NCBI GenBank assembly: GCA_003445035.1
Contig: DLVV01000148.1
Coordinates: forward strand, 1-8,944
Direction: 5' to 3'
DNA: 8,944 nucleotides
Origin: Planctomycetaceae bacterium
Lineage (GTDB): Bacteria > Planctomycetota > Planctomycetia > Planctomycetales > Planctomycetaceae
Both the position numbers and the translations under genes were made by a program. Each line of letters begins with the position of its first letter. Position 1 is the first letter of the stretch. Below, in pieces: positions 1 through 6,416 of the stretch. The notes beneath the pieces were generated by a model. It was not told where the DNA came from and searched no databases. It worked only from the letters and a program-made list of their open reading frames with translations.

Positions 1-834
1 CCCGTTTTCTCCCGGAATCACCCGTCGGTCGACCTCGATCAGGCACTCGTCGGGCACCGTGTTGACACTGACGCCACCGCTGACCAGTCCGACCGACAAC
101 GTGGCCTCCCCACACAGCGGATGGGGCGTAACACGATCGGCCAGCGTGTCGGCGTAGTCCTCGAGAGCGTGAACGACCCGGGCCATGCGGTAGATCGCGT
201 TGACACCCTGTTCGGGCTGGGAACTGTGACAGGCGCGGCCGGTGGTGCGGACTTTCCAGCGTGTCGCGCCGCGGTGGGCGACAACGATATCCAGCAGCGT
301 CGGTTCGGCCACGAGAGCGACGTCGGGTCGTTTGGGGATCAGGTCGCAGTGTCGGTCGTCGTCGGTCCACAACCGGACCAGGTCGGTGATTCCCTGCACG
401 TTGGATTCTTCGTCACACGTGCAGCTCATCACCACGTTGGCGGCCCCCTCGGGACGTTCGCTGGCCAGCCGAGCCACCGCGTGCAGCATCGCCGCCATGC
501 CCCCCTTCACGTCGCAGGAACCGCGACCGTAGATTTTCCCGTCACGGACGACCGGGTCGAACGGATCGATGGTCATCCCGTCGACGGGAACCGTGTCCTG
601 GTGAGCATCGAGAATGACGGTCGGGCGGTCGGCACCGGCGTCCACCCGGGCCACGACATTGGATCGTCCGGGCACGACCTCGATCCGCTCGTGCGCGATG
701 TCTCGCTCGGCGAAGAACCCGCACAACCAGTCCGAAACTCGTGTTTCGTAGTACTCGGGGCCGGAGAGGTCGCGGCCCATGGGATTGACGCTGGGAATGG
801 AAACCAGCGTCTTGAGGATTTCGAGTGCGTCCAC
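1..834 (-). CDS. M20 family metallopeptidase, ArgE/DapE-like deacylase (partial, C-terminus outside window)
   Basis: The minus-strand frame is open from a GTG at 834-832 to the window edge and gives 278 residues. The dinuclear-zinc motifs of M20 amidohydrolases appear in order: LDAHQDTVP with H78 and D80; GRGSCDVKGG with D108 as the bridging ligand; TCDEES with E142 (general base) and E143; AEPT with E177. The lid-domain motif CHSSQPEQGVNA (H203) follows. Family members hydrolyse N-acyl amino acids or small peptides in the cytoplasm; the HSSxPxxGVNA type is seen in acetylornithine and succinyl-diaminopimelate deacylases. Usual length is about 375-420 residues, so roughly 100-140 are missing, including the last metal-binding His. 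An AAGGA Shine-Dalgarno lies 7 nt before the GTG, and an in-frame stop at 870-868 bounds the start. The later ATG at 780 would remove the conserved first helix (LEILKTLVSIPSVNP). ArgE, DapE and carboxypeptidase-like functions cannot be told apart here. It is divergent from the thioredoxin-like gene. Confidence 0.93.
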   Translation of the reverse strand, partial: MDALEILKTLVSIPSVNPMGRDLSGPEYYETRVSDWLCGFFAERDIAHERIEVVPGRSNVVARVDAGADRPTVILDAHQDTVPVDGMTIDPFDPVVRDGKIYGRGSCDVKGGMAAMLHAVARLASERPEGAANVVMSCTCDEESNVQGITDLVRLWTDDDRHCDLIPKRPDVALVAEPTLLDIVVAHRGATRWKVRTTGRACHSSQPEQGVNAIYRMARVVHALEDYADTLADRVTPHPLCGEATLSVGLVSGGVSVNTVPDECLIEVDRRVIPGENG

Positions 835-924
835 GGCGGGATCCTTGGTCGGTGCAGGTCGGGGGTGTCATCCTAGGCAATCGTCGGCCCCGCGTCGCAG
901 CCGGTGAGGCGGAAAGGCGACCGG

Positions 925-953
925 TTGCCACGGGATCGACCGGGACGTATCGT
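925..953 (+). promoter_or_regulatory. Putative sigma70-type promoter of the thioredoxin-like gene
   Basis: TTGCCA (925-930, 5/6 to the -35 consensus) and TATCGT (948-953, 4/6 to the -10 consensus) are separated by exactly 17 nt. Transcription would start near 960, about 30 nt before the ATG at 991. That would rule out the upstream in-frame ATG at 955 as a start. Prediction by eye only; planctomycete promoters do not always follow the E. coli consensus. Confidence 0.45.
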
Positions 954-955
954 GA

Positions 956-982
956 TGCCTCGTTTCCGGTTTCCGCGAGGCA
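956..982 (+). promoter_or_regulatory. Inverted repeat covering the ribosome-binding site of the thioredoxin-like gene
   Basis: TGCCTCG (956-962) and CGAGGCA (976-982) are perfect 7-bp arms around a 13-nt loop. The right arm contains GAGG (977-980), the best Shine-Dalgarno candidate for the ATG at 991. If the RNA begins upstream of 956 the hairpin would mask the ribosome-binding site. If it begins near 960, as the promoter call suggests, most of the left arm is lost. It could equally be a protein-binding palindrome or chance. Confidence 0.35.
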
Positions 983-990
983 CGACGTCG

Positions 991-1551
991 ATGACAGACT
1001 TTGCCGCTGAACACGCCAGGGGACACGACTACGGAGATTTCCTCGAACGTCATGCGTCCGATGAGGACCGGGAGCGTTGGCAGACGATCTACGACCGCGT
1101 GACGTTGACCGAGTCTCAGCAGGCGGTGCTGGCATCCTTCGCACGGGAGATGAAGGTGCTGGTGCTGGCGGGGGCCTGGTGTGGCGACTGCGTGAACCAG
1201 TGTCCGATCTGGGAACGGTTCAGCCAGTCGTGTTCACTGATCCGGGTTCGCTACCTCGATCGGGACGAGAATCCCGAATTGACCGAGCGGTTGTCGGTCA
1301 ACGGCGGCCACCGGGTGCCGGTCGTGGTGTTCCTGAGCGAGGACGATCACCTTTGCGGAATTTTCGGAGATCGCACTCTGGCCAAGTACCGGGCGATGGC
1401 TGCCGACATCGACGCGTCGCTGGTGCCGGTGGCCGACGATGGTGGCCGCACGCTGCTCGAACAGGCCACCGGCGAGTGGCTCAACGAATTCGAACGCATG
1501 CAGCTGATGATGCGGACTTCCGGCCGTTTGCGCCAGTTGCACGGGGACTGA
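991..1551 (+). CDS. Thioredoxin-fold family protein with CGDC site
   Basis: The 186-residue protein has a helical N-terminal part (about 1-53), then a beta strand KVLVLAGAW leading into C64-G-D-C67, the redox-site position of the thioredoxin fold. The predicted cis-proline is P110 in GHRVPVVVF, the usual second landmark. A third cysteine, C71, gives C-x2-C-x3-C (CGDCVNQC). There is no signal peptide, so it is probably cytosolic. It resembles the small thioredoxin-like families (Thioredoxin_9 type) rather than classical CGPC thioredoxin. Its role could be thiol-disulfide exchange or binding a ligand or metal, and the partner is unknown. The ATG at 991 is preferred because GAGG lies 10 nt upstream and a likely promoter ends at 953. 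An in-frame ATG at 955 would add 12 residues (weak GGGA 9 nt before it). It is divergent from the M20 gene and convergent with the aminotransferase (39-bp gap). Confidence 0.85.
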   Translation: MTDFAAEHARGHDYGDFLERHASDEDRERWQTIYDRVTLTESQQAVLASFAREMKVLVLAGAWCGDCVNQCPIWERFSQSCSLIRVRYLDRDENPELTERLSVNGGHRVPVVVFLSEDDHLCGIFGDRTLAKYRAMAADIDASLVPVADDGGRTLLEQATGEWLNEFERMQLMMRTSGRLRQLHGD

Positions 1552-1560
1552 GAACGTCGG

Positions 1561-1584
1561 CGGCGGGTCTTGACCGGACCGCCG
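1561..1584. terminator. Possible bidirectional hairpin between convergent genes
   Basis: CGGCGG (1561-1566) pairs with CCGCCG (1579-1584). It lies inside the 39-bp gap between the convergent thioredoxin-like and aminotransferase stop codons. One C-G and one U-G pair may extend it inward, leaving a six-base loop. There is no T-run on either side, so a classical intrinsic terminator is not supported. The position is what makes it a candidate. Confidence 0.3.
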
Positions 1585-1590
1585 AACGGT

Positions 1591-2763
1591 TCAGCACGCG
1601 AATCCCAGTTCGCGACCGATGTCCTCGGCGTGGGCGGTCACCCGCTCTACGGCCGTGCGGACCTGGTCCAGGTCCGCGTCGGATTCCAGCAGCACCGGGT
1701 GGTGTAGCACCAGCACGTTGGCGTCGGCCCTGTCGGCCTCGGCCAGTTCGCCCGATGTGCTGAACCGGCGCTGACTGTGAGACTTGTGCAGAGAACGGAA
1801 CCCCGGATCGATCGCCACGCCCTCGGCCCGAACTGCCCTGGCGAATGCGTCTCGTGAGAGTCCGGCACAGGCATCGGGGTTGTACTGCAATCCCAGCTTG
1901 TAGAGACCGGGCTGCGATTCGGAATCGCCGGGCAGGGCGAACGGGATCAGCGCGGGATGATCGGCCAGTGACCGTATCACCCGGGTGGCCGCGGTGGCCC
2001 GCTGCCGGTTTCTGTTGGCCAGGGTGTCGAGTTGAGGTTGCAGCAGCGCGGCCTGGAGTTCCGAGAGCGGGTAGGCCTCGTTGCCTCGTTGCGTGTACGT
2101 TTTTACTCTCTGCTGGACGCCGTCATCGCTGGTCAACAACGCCCCCCCCCGACCGGCCGACAGCAACTTGCTGCCGCCGAACGACAGCACGGCCACCTCA
2201 CCCCAGCTTCCGGCCACACGTCCGGCGACCCGGGCGCCGGGAACCTGGCAGGCGTCTTCGATGATCGGCACGCCACGTCGGTCGGCCAGGTCCCGCAGTG
2301 CCGGCATATCGACCTGGCCGCCATGGAGATGCGAGACGAGTACCGCTCGCGTGGCGTCTGTCAGTGCCTCTTCGACCCGGTCGACGTCCAGATTCCAGTT
2401 CTCGGGGCGGATGTCGACCAGGACCGGGGTGGCCCCGACACACAGCACGTCCTGCATGTTGCCGCGGAAGTCGTAGGCGGCCAGGATCACCTCGTCGCCG
2501 GGTCCGATCTTCAGGCCTCTCAGGGCCAGCTCGACAGCCACCGTGCCGCTGGCACACAGTCGCACGTGATCGAAACCGTGAAGGGTGGCCAGAGATTCGG
2601 CGAGGGTTTCGGAATGCGGTCCGTGGTATTGGCCCCAGCTGCCGTCGCGGGCCGCCCGATGCAGGACCTCTACGATTTCCGGGTCGTCGGGTGGCCAGAC
2701 GGGGGGGCCCTGGGGTCGGATTGGCGTACCGCCCAGGACGGCGGGTACAGCGTCGTTGGGCAT
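1591..2763 (-). CDS. DegT/DnrJ/EryC1/StrS-family PLP-dependent aminotransferase
   Basis: The 390-residue protein has the length and landmarks of fold-type I sugar or secondary-metabolite aminotransferases. These include GSWGQYHGP near the N-terminus (41-49), CASGTVAVELAL for cofactor phosphate binding (70-81), IIEDACQ with D170 expected to pair with the pyridine nitrogen, and SFGGSKLLSAGRGG with K199 as the Schiff-base lysine. Members transfer an amino group from glutamate or glutamine to a keto-sugar, or act in 3-amino-5-hydroxybenzoate- or scyllo-inosose-type pathways. No sugar-biosynthesis neighbours are present, so the substrate is open. Many family members have GEGG after the lysine; here it is GRGG, encoded by a run of nine G (minus strand). 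The ATG at 2763 is the first start after an in-frame TGA, but no Shine-Dalgarno precedes it, so the start rests on alignment of the N-terminal region. It is transcribed divergently from the GTPase gene. Confidence 0.93.
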   Translation of the reverse strand: MPNDAVPAVLGGTPIRPQGPPVWPPDDPEIVEVLHRAARDGSWGQYHGPHSETLAESLATLHGFDHVRLCASGTVAVELALRGLKIGPGDEVILAAYDFRGNMQDVLCVGATPVLVDIRPENWNLDVDRVEEALTDATRAVLVSHLHGGQVDMPALRDLADRRGVPIIEDACQVPGARVAGRVAGSWGEVAVLSFGGSKLLSAGRGGALLTSDDGVQQRVKTYTQRGNEAYPLSELQAALLQPQLDTLANRNRQRATAATRVIRSLADHPALIPFALPGDSESQPGLYKLGLQYNPDACAGLSRDAFARAVRAEGVAIDPGFRSLHKSHSQRRFSTSGELAEADRADANVLVLHHPVLLESDADLDQVRTAVERVTAHAEDIGRELGFAC

Positions 2764-2788
2764 TTGGAGCGGTCAAAAAGGGGCTGGG

Positions 2789-2818
2789 TTGATGGCCGTC
2801 GCAGAAACCCTCTACGAT
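2789..2818 (+). promoter_or_regulatory. Putative sigma70-type promoter of the GTPase operon
   Basis: TTGATG (2789-2794) and TACGAT (2813-2818) are spaced by 18 nt, each 4/6 to consensus. The predicted transcription start is near 2825, which leaves a leader of about 70 nt before the ATG at 2895. The upstream in-frame ATG at 2817 would sit inside this -10 element, which argues against it as a start codon. Prediction by eye. Confidence 0.45.
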
Positions 2819-2883
2819 GGCTGGTTCGTGCCGCCTGTCTCGTTTGTCGCAGTTTGCGGACGACAAGACAAGCGGCGCCAGCC
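2819..2883 (+). promoter_or_regulatory. Long imperfect inverted repeat in the GTPase leader
   Basis: The arm 2830-2843 (GCCGCCTGTCTCGT) pairs with 2863-2876 (ACAAGACAAGCGGC) at 12 of 14 positions, the two exceptions being C-A oppositions. An outer arm GGCTGG (2819-2824) matches CCAGCC (2878-2883) across an asymmetric bulge. The 19-nt loop offers an alternative TTGTCG/CGACAA stem (2844-2849 with 2861-2866). The Shine-Dalgarno AGGA (2884-2887) of the GTPase gene directly follows the outer right arm. This could be a 5'-UTR structure, a protein-binding palindrome or a remnant of an intergenic palindromic repeat. It does not match a riboswitch class I recognise. Confidence 0.5.
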
Positions 2884-2894
2884 AGGACACGTGG

Positions 2895-3995
2895 ATGCAC
2901 ACGATTCGTTACATCATGGTCGGCGGCTTTCTCGGGGCCGGCAAGACGACCACGCTCGGTCGACTGGCCCGGCACTTCACCGACCAGGGACAGAACGTCG
3001 GTGTGGTCACCAACGACCAGGCCACCGACCTGGTCGACACCAACACCTTTCGCTCGCAGGGTTTCGATGTGGGTGAGGTGGCTGGAGCCTGCTTCTGTTG
3101 CAACTTCGACGAATTGATGAGCACGATGGAGAAGTTGGGTGCGGACGAGCGGCCGGATGTGATCCTGGCCGAACCGGTTGGCAGTTGCACCGACCTGGTC
3201 GCCACGGTCATCCAGCCGATCAAGAGGCTGTTCGAGAGCGATTTCCAGATCGCTCCCTATTCGGTCATCCTCAAGCCCAGTCACGGGCGGCGAGTGCTGC
3301 GGGGCGATACACGAGGCTTTTCGCCCAAGGCCGCTTACATTCTCAAGAAGCAACTCGAGGAGGCCGATGCGATCCTGGTCAACCGCGTCGACGAACTTGG
3401 TTCTGATCGGGTCGACGAACTGGTCGAACTGGTCGGCGAGCACTGTCCGGATGTGCCGGTGCTGCGAATTTCGGCGAAGACCGGTGAGGGTTTTGATCAG
3501 CTCATCGAACTTCTTGGACAGACCGGTGACTTTGGCCGCCGGGTGCTCGACATCGACTACGACACGTACGCGGAGGGCGAAGCCGAGTTGGGGTGGCTCA
3601 ACAGCAGCCTGCAACTGGCCGCCGACGAGCCGTTTGATCTCGACGAGTTGTTGCTCGACGTGGTCACCCGCCTGGCGGGACGGCTCGAGGAGCAACAGGC
3701 CGAGGCGGCTCACCTGAAAGTGATCGGGTTGTGGGAGGGTTTCTTTGGTGTGGCGAACCTGGTTTCCAGTGAGGATCGGCCCGAGTTGTCGCTGCCGTCG
3801 AACTGCCAGGTCCGGACCGTGGAAATGATCGTCAACGCGCGGGTGGCCTGTGATCCGGAGTGGCTGGAACAGGTGGTGAGGGCCGAGGTGGTCGGAGCGG
3901 TTGATTCTCGTGGTGCGTCGGTGGAGTTCCGACAGGTGCAGAGTTTTCGGCCGGGGCGGCCGGTACCGACACATCGGTTTGACCGAGACGACTGA
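2895..3995 (+). CDS. CobW/COG0523-like (G3E family) GTP-binding protein, divergent subtype
   Basis: The 366-residue protein begins with a P-loop, [10 protein letters not shown] (K17), typical of the G3E GTPases. The CxCC metal-binding motif of COG0523 proteins is present as C66-F-C-C69. A switch II-like E93-P-V-G96 follows, then SAKTGEG at 193-199. The base-recognition motif NKxD is replaced by NRVD (163-166). Relatives act as GTP-driven metallochaperones or activators of metal- or cobalamin-dependent enzymes. No histidine-rich linker is visible. The C-terminal part (about 215-366, ending [11 protein letters not shown] near 351-361) does not look like a standard CobW_C domain to me. The ATG at 2895 is chosen because AGGA sits 7 nt upstream; the earlier in-frame ATG at 2817 overlaps a promoter -10 and would put non-conserved residues before the P-loop strand. 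It is first of a likely operon, 41 bp before the hydrolase. Metal and client are unknown. Confidence 0.88.
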   Translation: MHTIRYIMVGGFLGAGKTTTLGRLARHFTDQGQNVGVVTNDQATDLVDTNTFRSQGFDVGEVAGACFCCNFDELMSTMEKLGADERPDVILAEPVGSCTDLVATVIQPIKRLFESDFQIAPYSVILKPSHGRRVLRGDTRGFSPKAAYILKKQLEEADAILVNRVDELGSDRVDELVELVGEHCPDVPVLRISAKTGEGFDQLIELLGQTGDFGRRVLDIDYDTYAEGEAELGWLNSSLQLAADEPFDLDELLLDVVTRLAGRLEEQQAEAAHLKVIGLWEGFFGVANLVSSEDRPELSLPSNCQVRTVEMIVNARVACDPEWLEQVVRAEVVGAVDSRGASVEFRQVQSFRPGRPVPTHRFDRDD

Positions 3996-4036
3996 ACGGA
4001 TTCGCCGGGCGTGGTGGACGTGGTGGAGAAATCCAG

Positions 4037-4897
4037 ATGAAGGCGAGTGTTCGCGGGACCGAGATCTATTTCGATGTCGACGGCGCCGGGCTGGTGCCGG
4101 ACGGGGACCGGATGGTGGACCGGCCCGTGCTGTTCCTGCTTCACGGTGGTCCCGGAGGCGACCACGCCGGGTTCAAGTCGACAGTGGCACGGCTGGTCGA
4201 CGTGGCGCAGCTGGTGTACATCGATCACCGGGGTTCGGGTCGCAGCACCCCGGCCGATCCGGCCACCTACACACTGGAAGAGAACATCGACGACGTCGAC
4301 GCGCTCCGGGACTACCTGGGCCTCGAGTCGATCTGCCTGCTGGGTTCCTCCTACGGTGGAATGGTGGCGCAGGGGTACGCGATTCGGTACCCGCAGAGGG
4401 TTTCGAACCTGGTGTTGTGTGCGACCGCACCCAGTCACCGGTTCCTGGATGATGCCCGGCGGATCGTGGCCGAACGGGGCACGCCCGAACAGCAGGCAGC
4501 GTGCGAGCGGCTGTGGGCCGGGTCGTTCGAATCACTCGAACAGGTCAAGGAGTACTACCAGGCGATGGGCCCGATGTACTCGACGACCCACGAGGCGGAG
4601 AAGGCGGCCGAGTCGTGGGGGCGGGGAAAGCGGAACTTCGAACAACTGAACCTGGGATTTCGCGAGTTCCTGAGAGAATTCGATTACACCGATCAGTTGA
4701 GCTCAATTGCCTGCCCGACACTGGTGCTCGCCGGAGCTCACGACTGGATCTGTCCACCGAATCACTCGCGGGAGATCGCCGAGCGGATCCCCCGTGCCCA
4801 CATGAAGGTGTTTTCCAAGAGTGCCCACAACATCGCCGGAGACGAACCCGAAGCGTTCCTGGCGGCGGTGCGGGGGTTCCTGACTTATTCGGTCTAG
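4037..4897 (+). CDS. Alpha/beta hydrolase, peptidase S33 / proline iminopeptidase-like
   Basis: The 286-residue cytosolic protein has the full serine hydrolase set. HGGPGG (36-41) forms the oxyanion region, DHRGSGRS (63-70) is the conserved strand-turn, and G103-S-S105-Y-G107 is the nucleophile elbow. D236 (AGAHDW) and H264 (KSAHN) complete the triad. HGGPGG together with DxRGxGxS is characteristic of proline iminopeptidases and related S33 enzymes, which release N-terminal proline or hydrolyse small amides and esters. The cap region (about 135-215) is divergent enough that the substrate should stay open; ester or lactone hydrolysis is equally possible. GGAG (4025-4028) lies 8 nt before the ATG. 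Only 41 bp separate it from the GTPase gene and 5 bp from NnrE, so it is probably co-transcribed with both. A 9-bp tandem direct repeat (CGTGGTGGA twice, 4010-4027) lies just upstream and supplies the Shine-Dalgarno. Confidence 0.92.
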   Translation: MKASVRGTEIYFDVDGAGLVPDGDRMVDRPVLFLLHGGPGGDHAGFKSTVARLVDVAQLVYIDHRGSGRSTPADPATYTLEENIDDVDALRDYLGLESICLLGSSYGGMVAQGYAIRYPQRVSNLVLCATAPSHRFLDDARRIVAERGTPEQQAACERLWAGSFESLEQVKEYYQAMGPMYSTTHEAEKAAESWGRGKRNFEQLNLGFREFLREFDYTDQLSSIACPTLVLAGAHDWICPPNHSREIAERIPRAHMKVFSKSAHNIAGDEPEAFLAAVRGFLTYSV

Positions 4898-4902
4898 ATG
4901 GC

Positions 4903-5583
4903 ATGTCCGGTTCGTTGCCCGTCCTGTCCGGTGAACAGGCCCGTGAGATCGACTCGCGGGCGCTGCGCGAACATGGGCTGACCGGCCTGGTATTGATGGA
5001 GAATGCCGGTCGAGGTTGCGCTGAATTGTTGCAACGGCTGGGCATCGACGGTCCGATCCGCATCTGCGTGGGGAAGGGCAACAACGGGGGCGACGGCTAC
5101 GTGATTGCCCGCCACCTGGACAATGCCGGTTTCACCGTTCACGTTGGTTCGGCGGTCGATCCGTCGGTTCTGACCGGCGATGCGGCGGTCAATCACATGG
5201 CGTGGGTTTCGGGTAACGGCGCCGTCGATGTCGTGGAAGCCGGTGGGTGGGACGACATGTTGTCGGGAGCCGCCTGGATCGTCGACGCGTTGCTGGGAAC
5301 CGGAACGCGTGGTGAGGTGCGGCCGCCGTTCGATGTCGCGATCGATGCGATCAACCGGACGAGCGATGGGTCGGCTGGACGGGTGTTGTCGGTCGACCTG
5401 CCGAGTGGCCTGGATTGTGATTCGGGATCACGGCTGGGCCGATGTGTTCGCGCCGACCACACGGCCACGTTCGTTGCTCCGAAGAGAGGCCTGGTGGAAG
5501 ACGGAGCGTCGGAGTGGGTCGGTGCGATCCACGTGGTCGACATCGGGATTCCTCGATCGCTTCGCGAGGAGGTGTTGAGATGA
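4903..5583 (+). CDS. nnrE: NAD(P)H-hydrate epimerase (YjeF N-terminal domain protein)
   Basis: The 226-residue protein is a stand-alone YjeF N-terminal domain. Signature segments appear in order: LVLMENAGRG (29-38), GKGNNGGDGYV (57-67), VDALLGTGTRG (127-137) and SVDLPSGLD (163-171). The last two line the substrate and potassium site in characterised relatives. It interconverts the R and S epimers of hydrated NADH and NADPH so that the dehydratase NnrD can repair them. The C-terminal dehydratase domain found in the E. coli fusion is absent, and no NnrD gene lies in this window. The start at 4903 is 5 bp after the hydrolase stop and has no good Shine-Dalgarno, suggesting translational coupling. 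A nearby ATG at 4898 is out of frame. Its TGA overlaps the rsmE start in an ATGA arrangement, so the two are very likely co-translated. Confidence 0.93.
   Translation: MSGSLPVLSGEQAREIDSRALREHGLTGLVLMENAGRGCAELLQRLGIDGPIRICVGKGNNGGDGYVIARHLDNAGFTVHVGSAVDPSVLTGDAAVNHMAWVSGNGAVDVVEAGGWDDMLSGAAWIVDALLGTGTRGEVRPPFDVAIDAINRTSDGSAGRVLSVDLPSGLDCDSGSRLGRCVRADHTATFVAPKRGLVEDGASEWVGAIHVVDIGIPRSLREEVLR
5567..5572 (+). promoter_or_regulatory. Strong ribosome-binding site of rsmE inside the nnrE end
   Basis: A consensus AGGAGG sits 7 nt before the ATG at 5580. It fixes the rsmE start and excludes the longer in-frame extension that begins at 5442. Confidence 0.85.
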
Positions 5584-6311
5584 AGCACCGGTTCTTCTGC
5601 GACGCATTGTCGAACGAGGCCGATGGGGGACGGGTTGTGCTGAAAGGTGCGGAGGCCAAGCACCTCACGAGCGTCCTGCGACTCGGGCCCGGCGACCTGG
5701 TCGAGCTGTTTGACGGTCGCGGCAGCGGGGCACGTGCCGAGATCATCGGGGGTGACAAACGGGAGATCGAGTTGTCGGTCATCGAGCTGGAAGTTGACGG
5801 TCCCCAGCGGGGTCCCGAGGTGGTGCTGGCAACGGCTGTGCCCAAGGGTGATCGAATTCGGTCCCTGGTCGAGAAGGCGACCGAGCTGGGGATCGACCGG
5901 TTGGTGCCACTGAAGACACACCGCAGTGTCGTGCATCCCCGGGTGGGGAAGCAGAAGAAGATGCAACAGGCGGTGCTCGCTGCGTGCAAGCAGTGTGGCC
6001 GCAACCGCTTGATGCGGATCGATCCGTTGATGGCGTGGGACGAGTTGCTGGCTGTCGAAAACCAGTCGCTGGTGATTGGGCAGCGGGGAGCGGAGGATTC
6101 CGGTCAGGCGATCGATCGGCTGCTGGCCGACCCGAACACACCCCTGGTGCTTTGTGTCGGTCCGGAGGGAGGATGGACCGACGAGGAACTGGATGCGGCA
6201 CGCGAGGCAAAAGCGACCCTGATCGGAGTGGGCCGGCACACCCTGCGGATCGAGACGGCGGCGTTGGCTTTGGCGGCACTTGTCTCCGCAAGCCGGAAGG
6301 TGGGGGACTGA
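5580..6311 (+). CDS. rsmE: 16S rRNA (uracil(1498)-N3)-methyltransferase
   Basis: The 243-residue protein has the two-domain build of RsmE. An N-terminal PUA-like domain (about 1-70) includes KGAEAKHLTSVLRLGPGD. A SPOUT methyltransferase domain (about 78-240) follows. Key segments are KATELGIDRLVPL (99-111), AACKQCGRN (134-142), the knot motif VGPEGGWTDEE (193-203) and LRIETAALA (222-230), which binds S-adenosylmethionine and forms the dimer. The enzyme methylates N3 of U1498 in helix 44 of 16S rRNA within the assembled 30S subunit. Its length matches the family (about 240-250). The ATG at 5580 overlaps the nnrE stop and has a consensus Shine-Dalgarno. In many relatives the AACKQCGRN position reads ACEQSxR; the change is minor. 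It lies in the likely operon with nnrE, the hydrolase and the GTPase. Confidence 0.96.
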   Translation: MKHRFFCDALSNEADGGRVVLKGAEAKHLTSVLRLGPGDLVELFDGRGSGARAEIIGGDKREIELSVIELEVDGPQRGPEVVLATAVPKGDRIRSLVEKATELGIDRLVPLKTHRSVVHPRVGKQKKMQQAVLAACKQCGRNRLMRIDPLMAWDELLAVENQSLVIGQRGAEDSGQAIDRLLADPNTPLVLCVGPEGGWTDEELDAAREAKATLIGVGRHTLRIETAALALAALVSASRKVGD

Positions 6312-6416
6312 CGGGCCGTGGAGCCGGGTTTCATTTGAGACCGTTTCTGGTACGATTCCGATCGACAACGCGAGTTGGACAGTGCTTTCGACTCGGGCCA
6401 GCTGGGAGCGCCTGGG

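Noticed and set aside
121..876. A 251-codon plus-strand open frame at the left end
   Set aside because: The opposite strand carries a complete set of M20 metallopeptidase motifs; this frame shows no domain.
2817..2894. N-terminal extension of the GTPase from the ATG at 2817
   Set aside because: No Shine-Dalgarno, overlaps a predicted -10 element and the inverted repeat, and adds residues that do not fit the usual P-loop N-terminus.
2670..3974. A 434-codon minus-strand open frame opposite the GTPase gene
   Set aside because: Same shadow effect; no recognisable domain. It shares a short similar peptide with a plus-strand frame only because both cross the inverted repeat at 2819-2883.
6351..6356. 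TACGAT as a -10 element for a separate SDR promoter
   Set aside because: No acceptable -35 hexamer at 16-18 nt upstream, so it was not listed as a promoter.
6375..6416. N-terminal extension of the SDR protein from a TTG at 6375
   Set aside because: No Shine-Dalgarno, rare start codon, and the GTG at 6417 has GGGAG at good spacing and the expected distance to the Rossmann motif.
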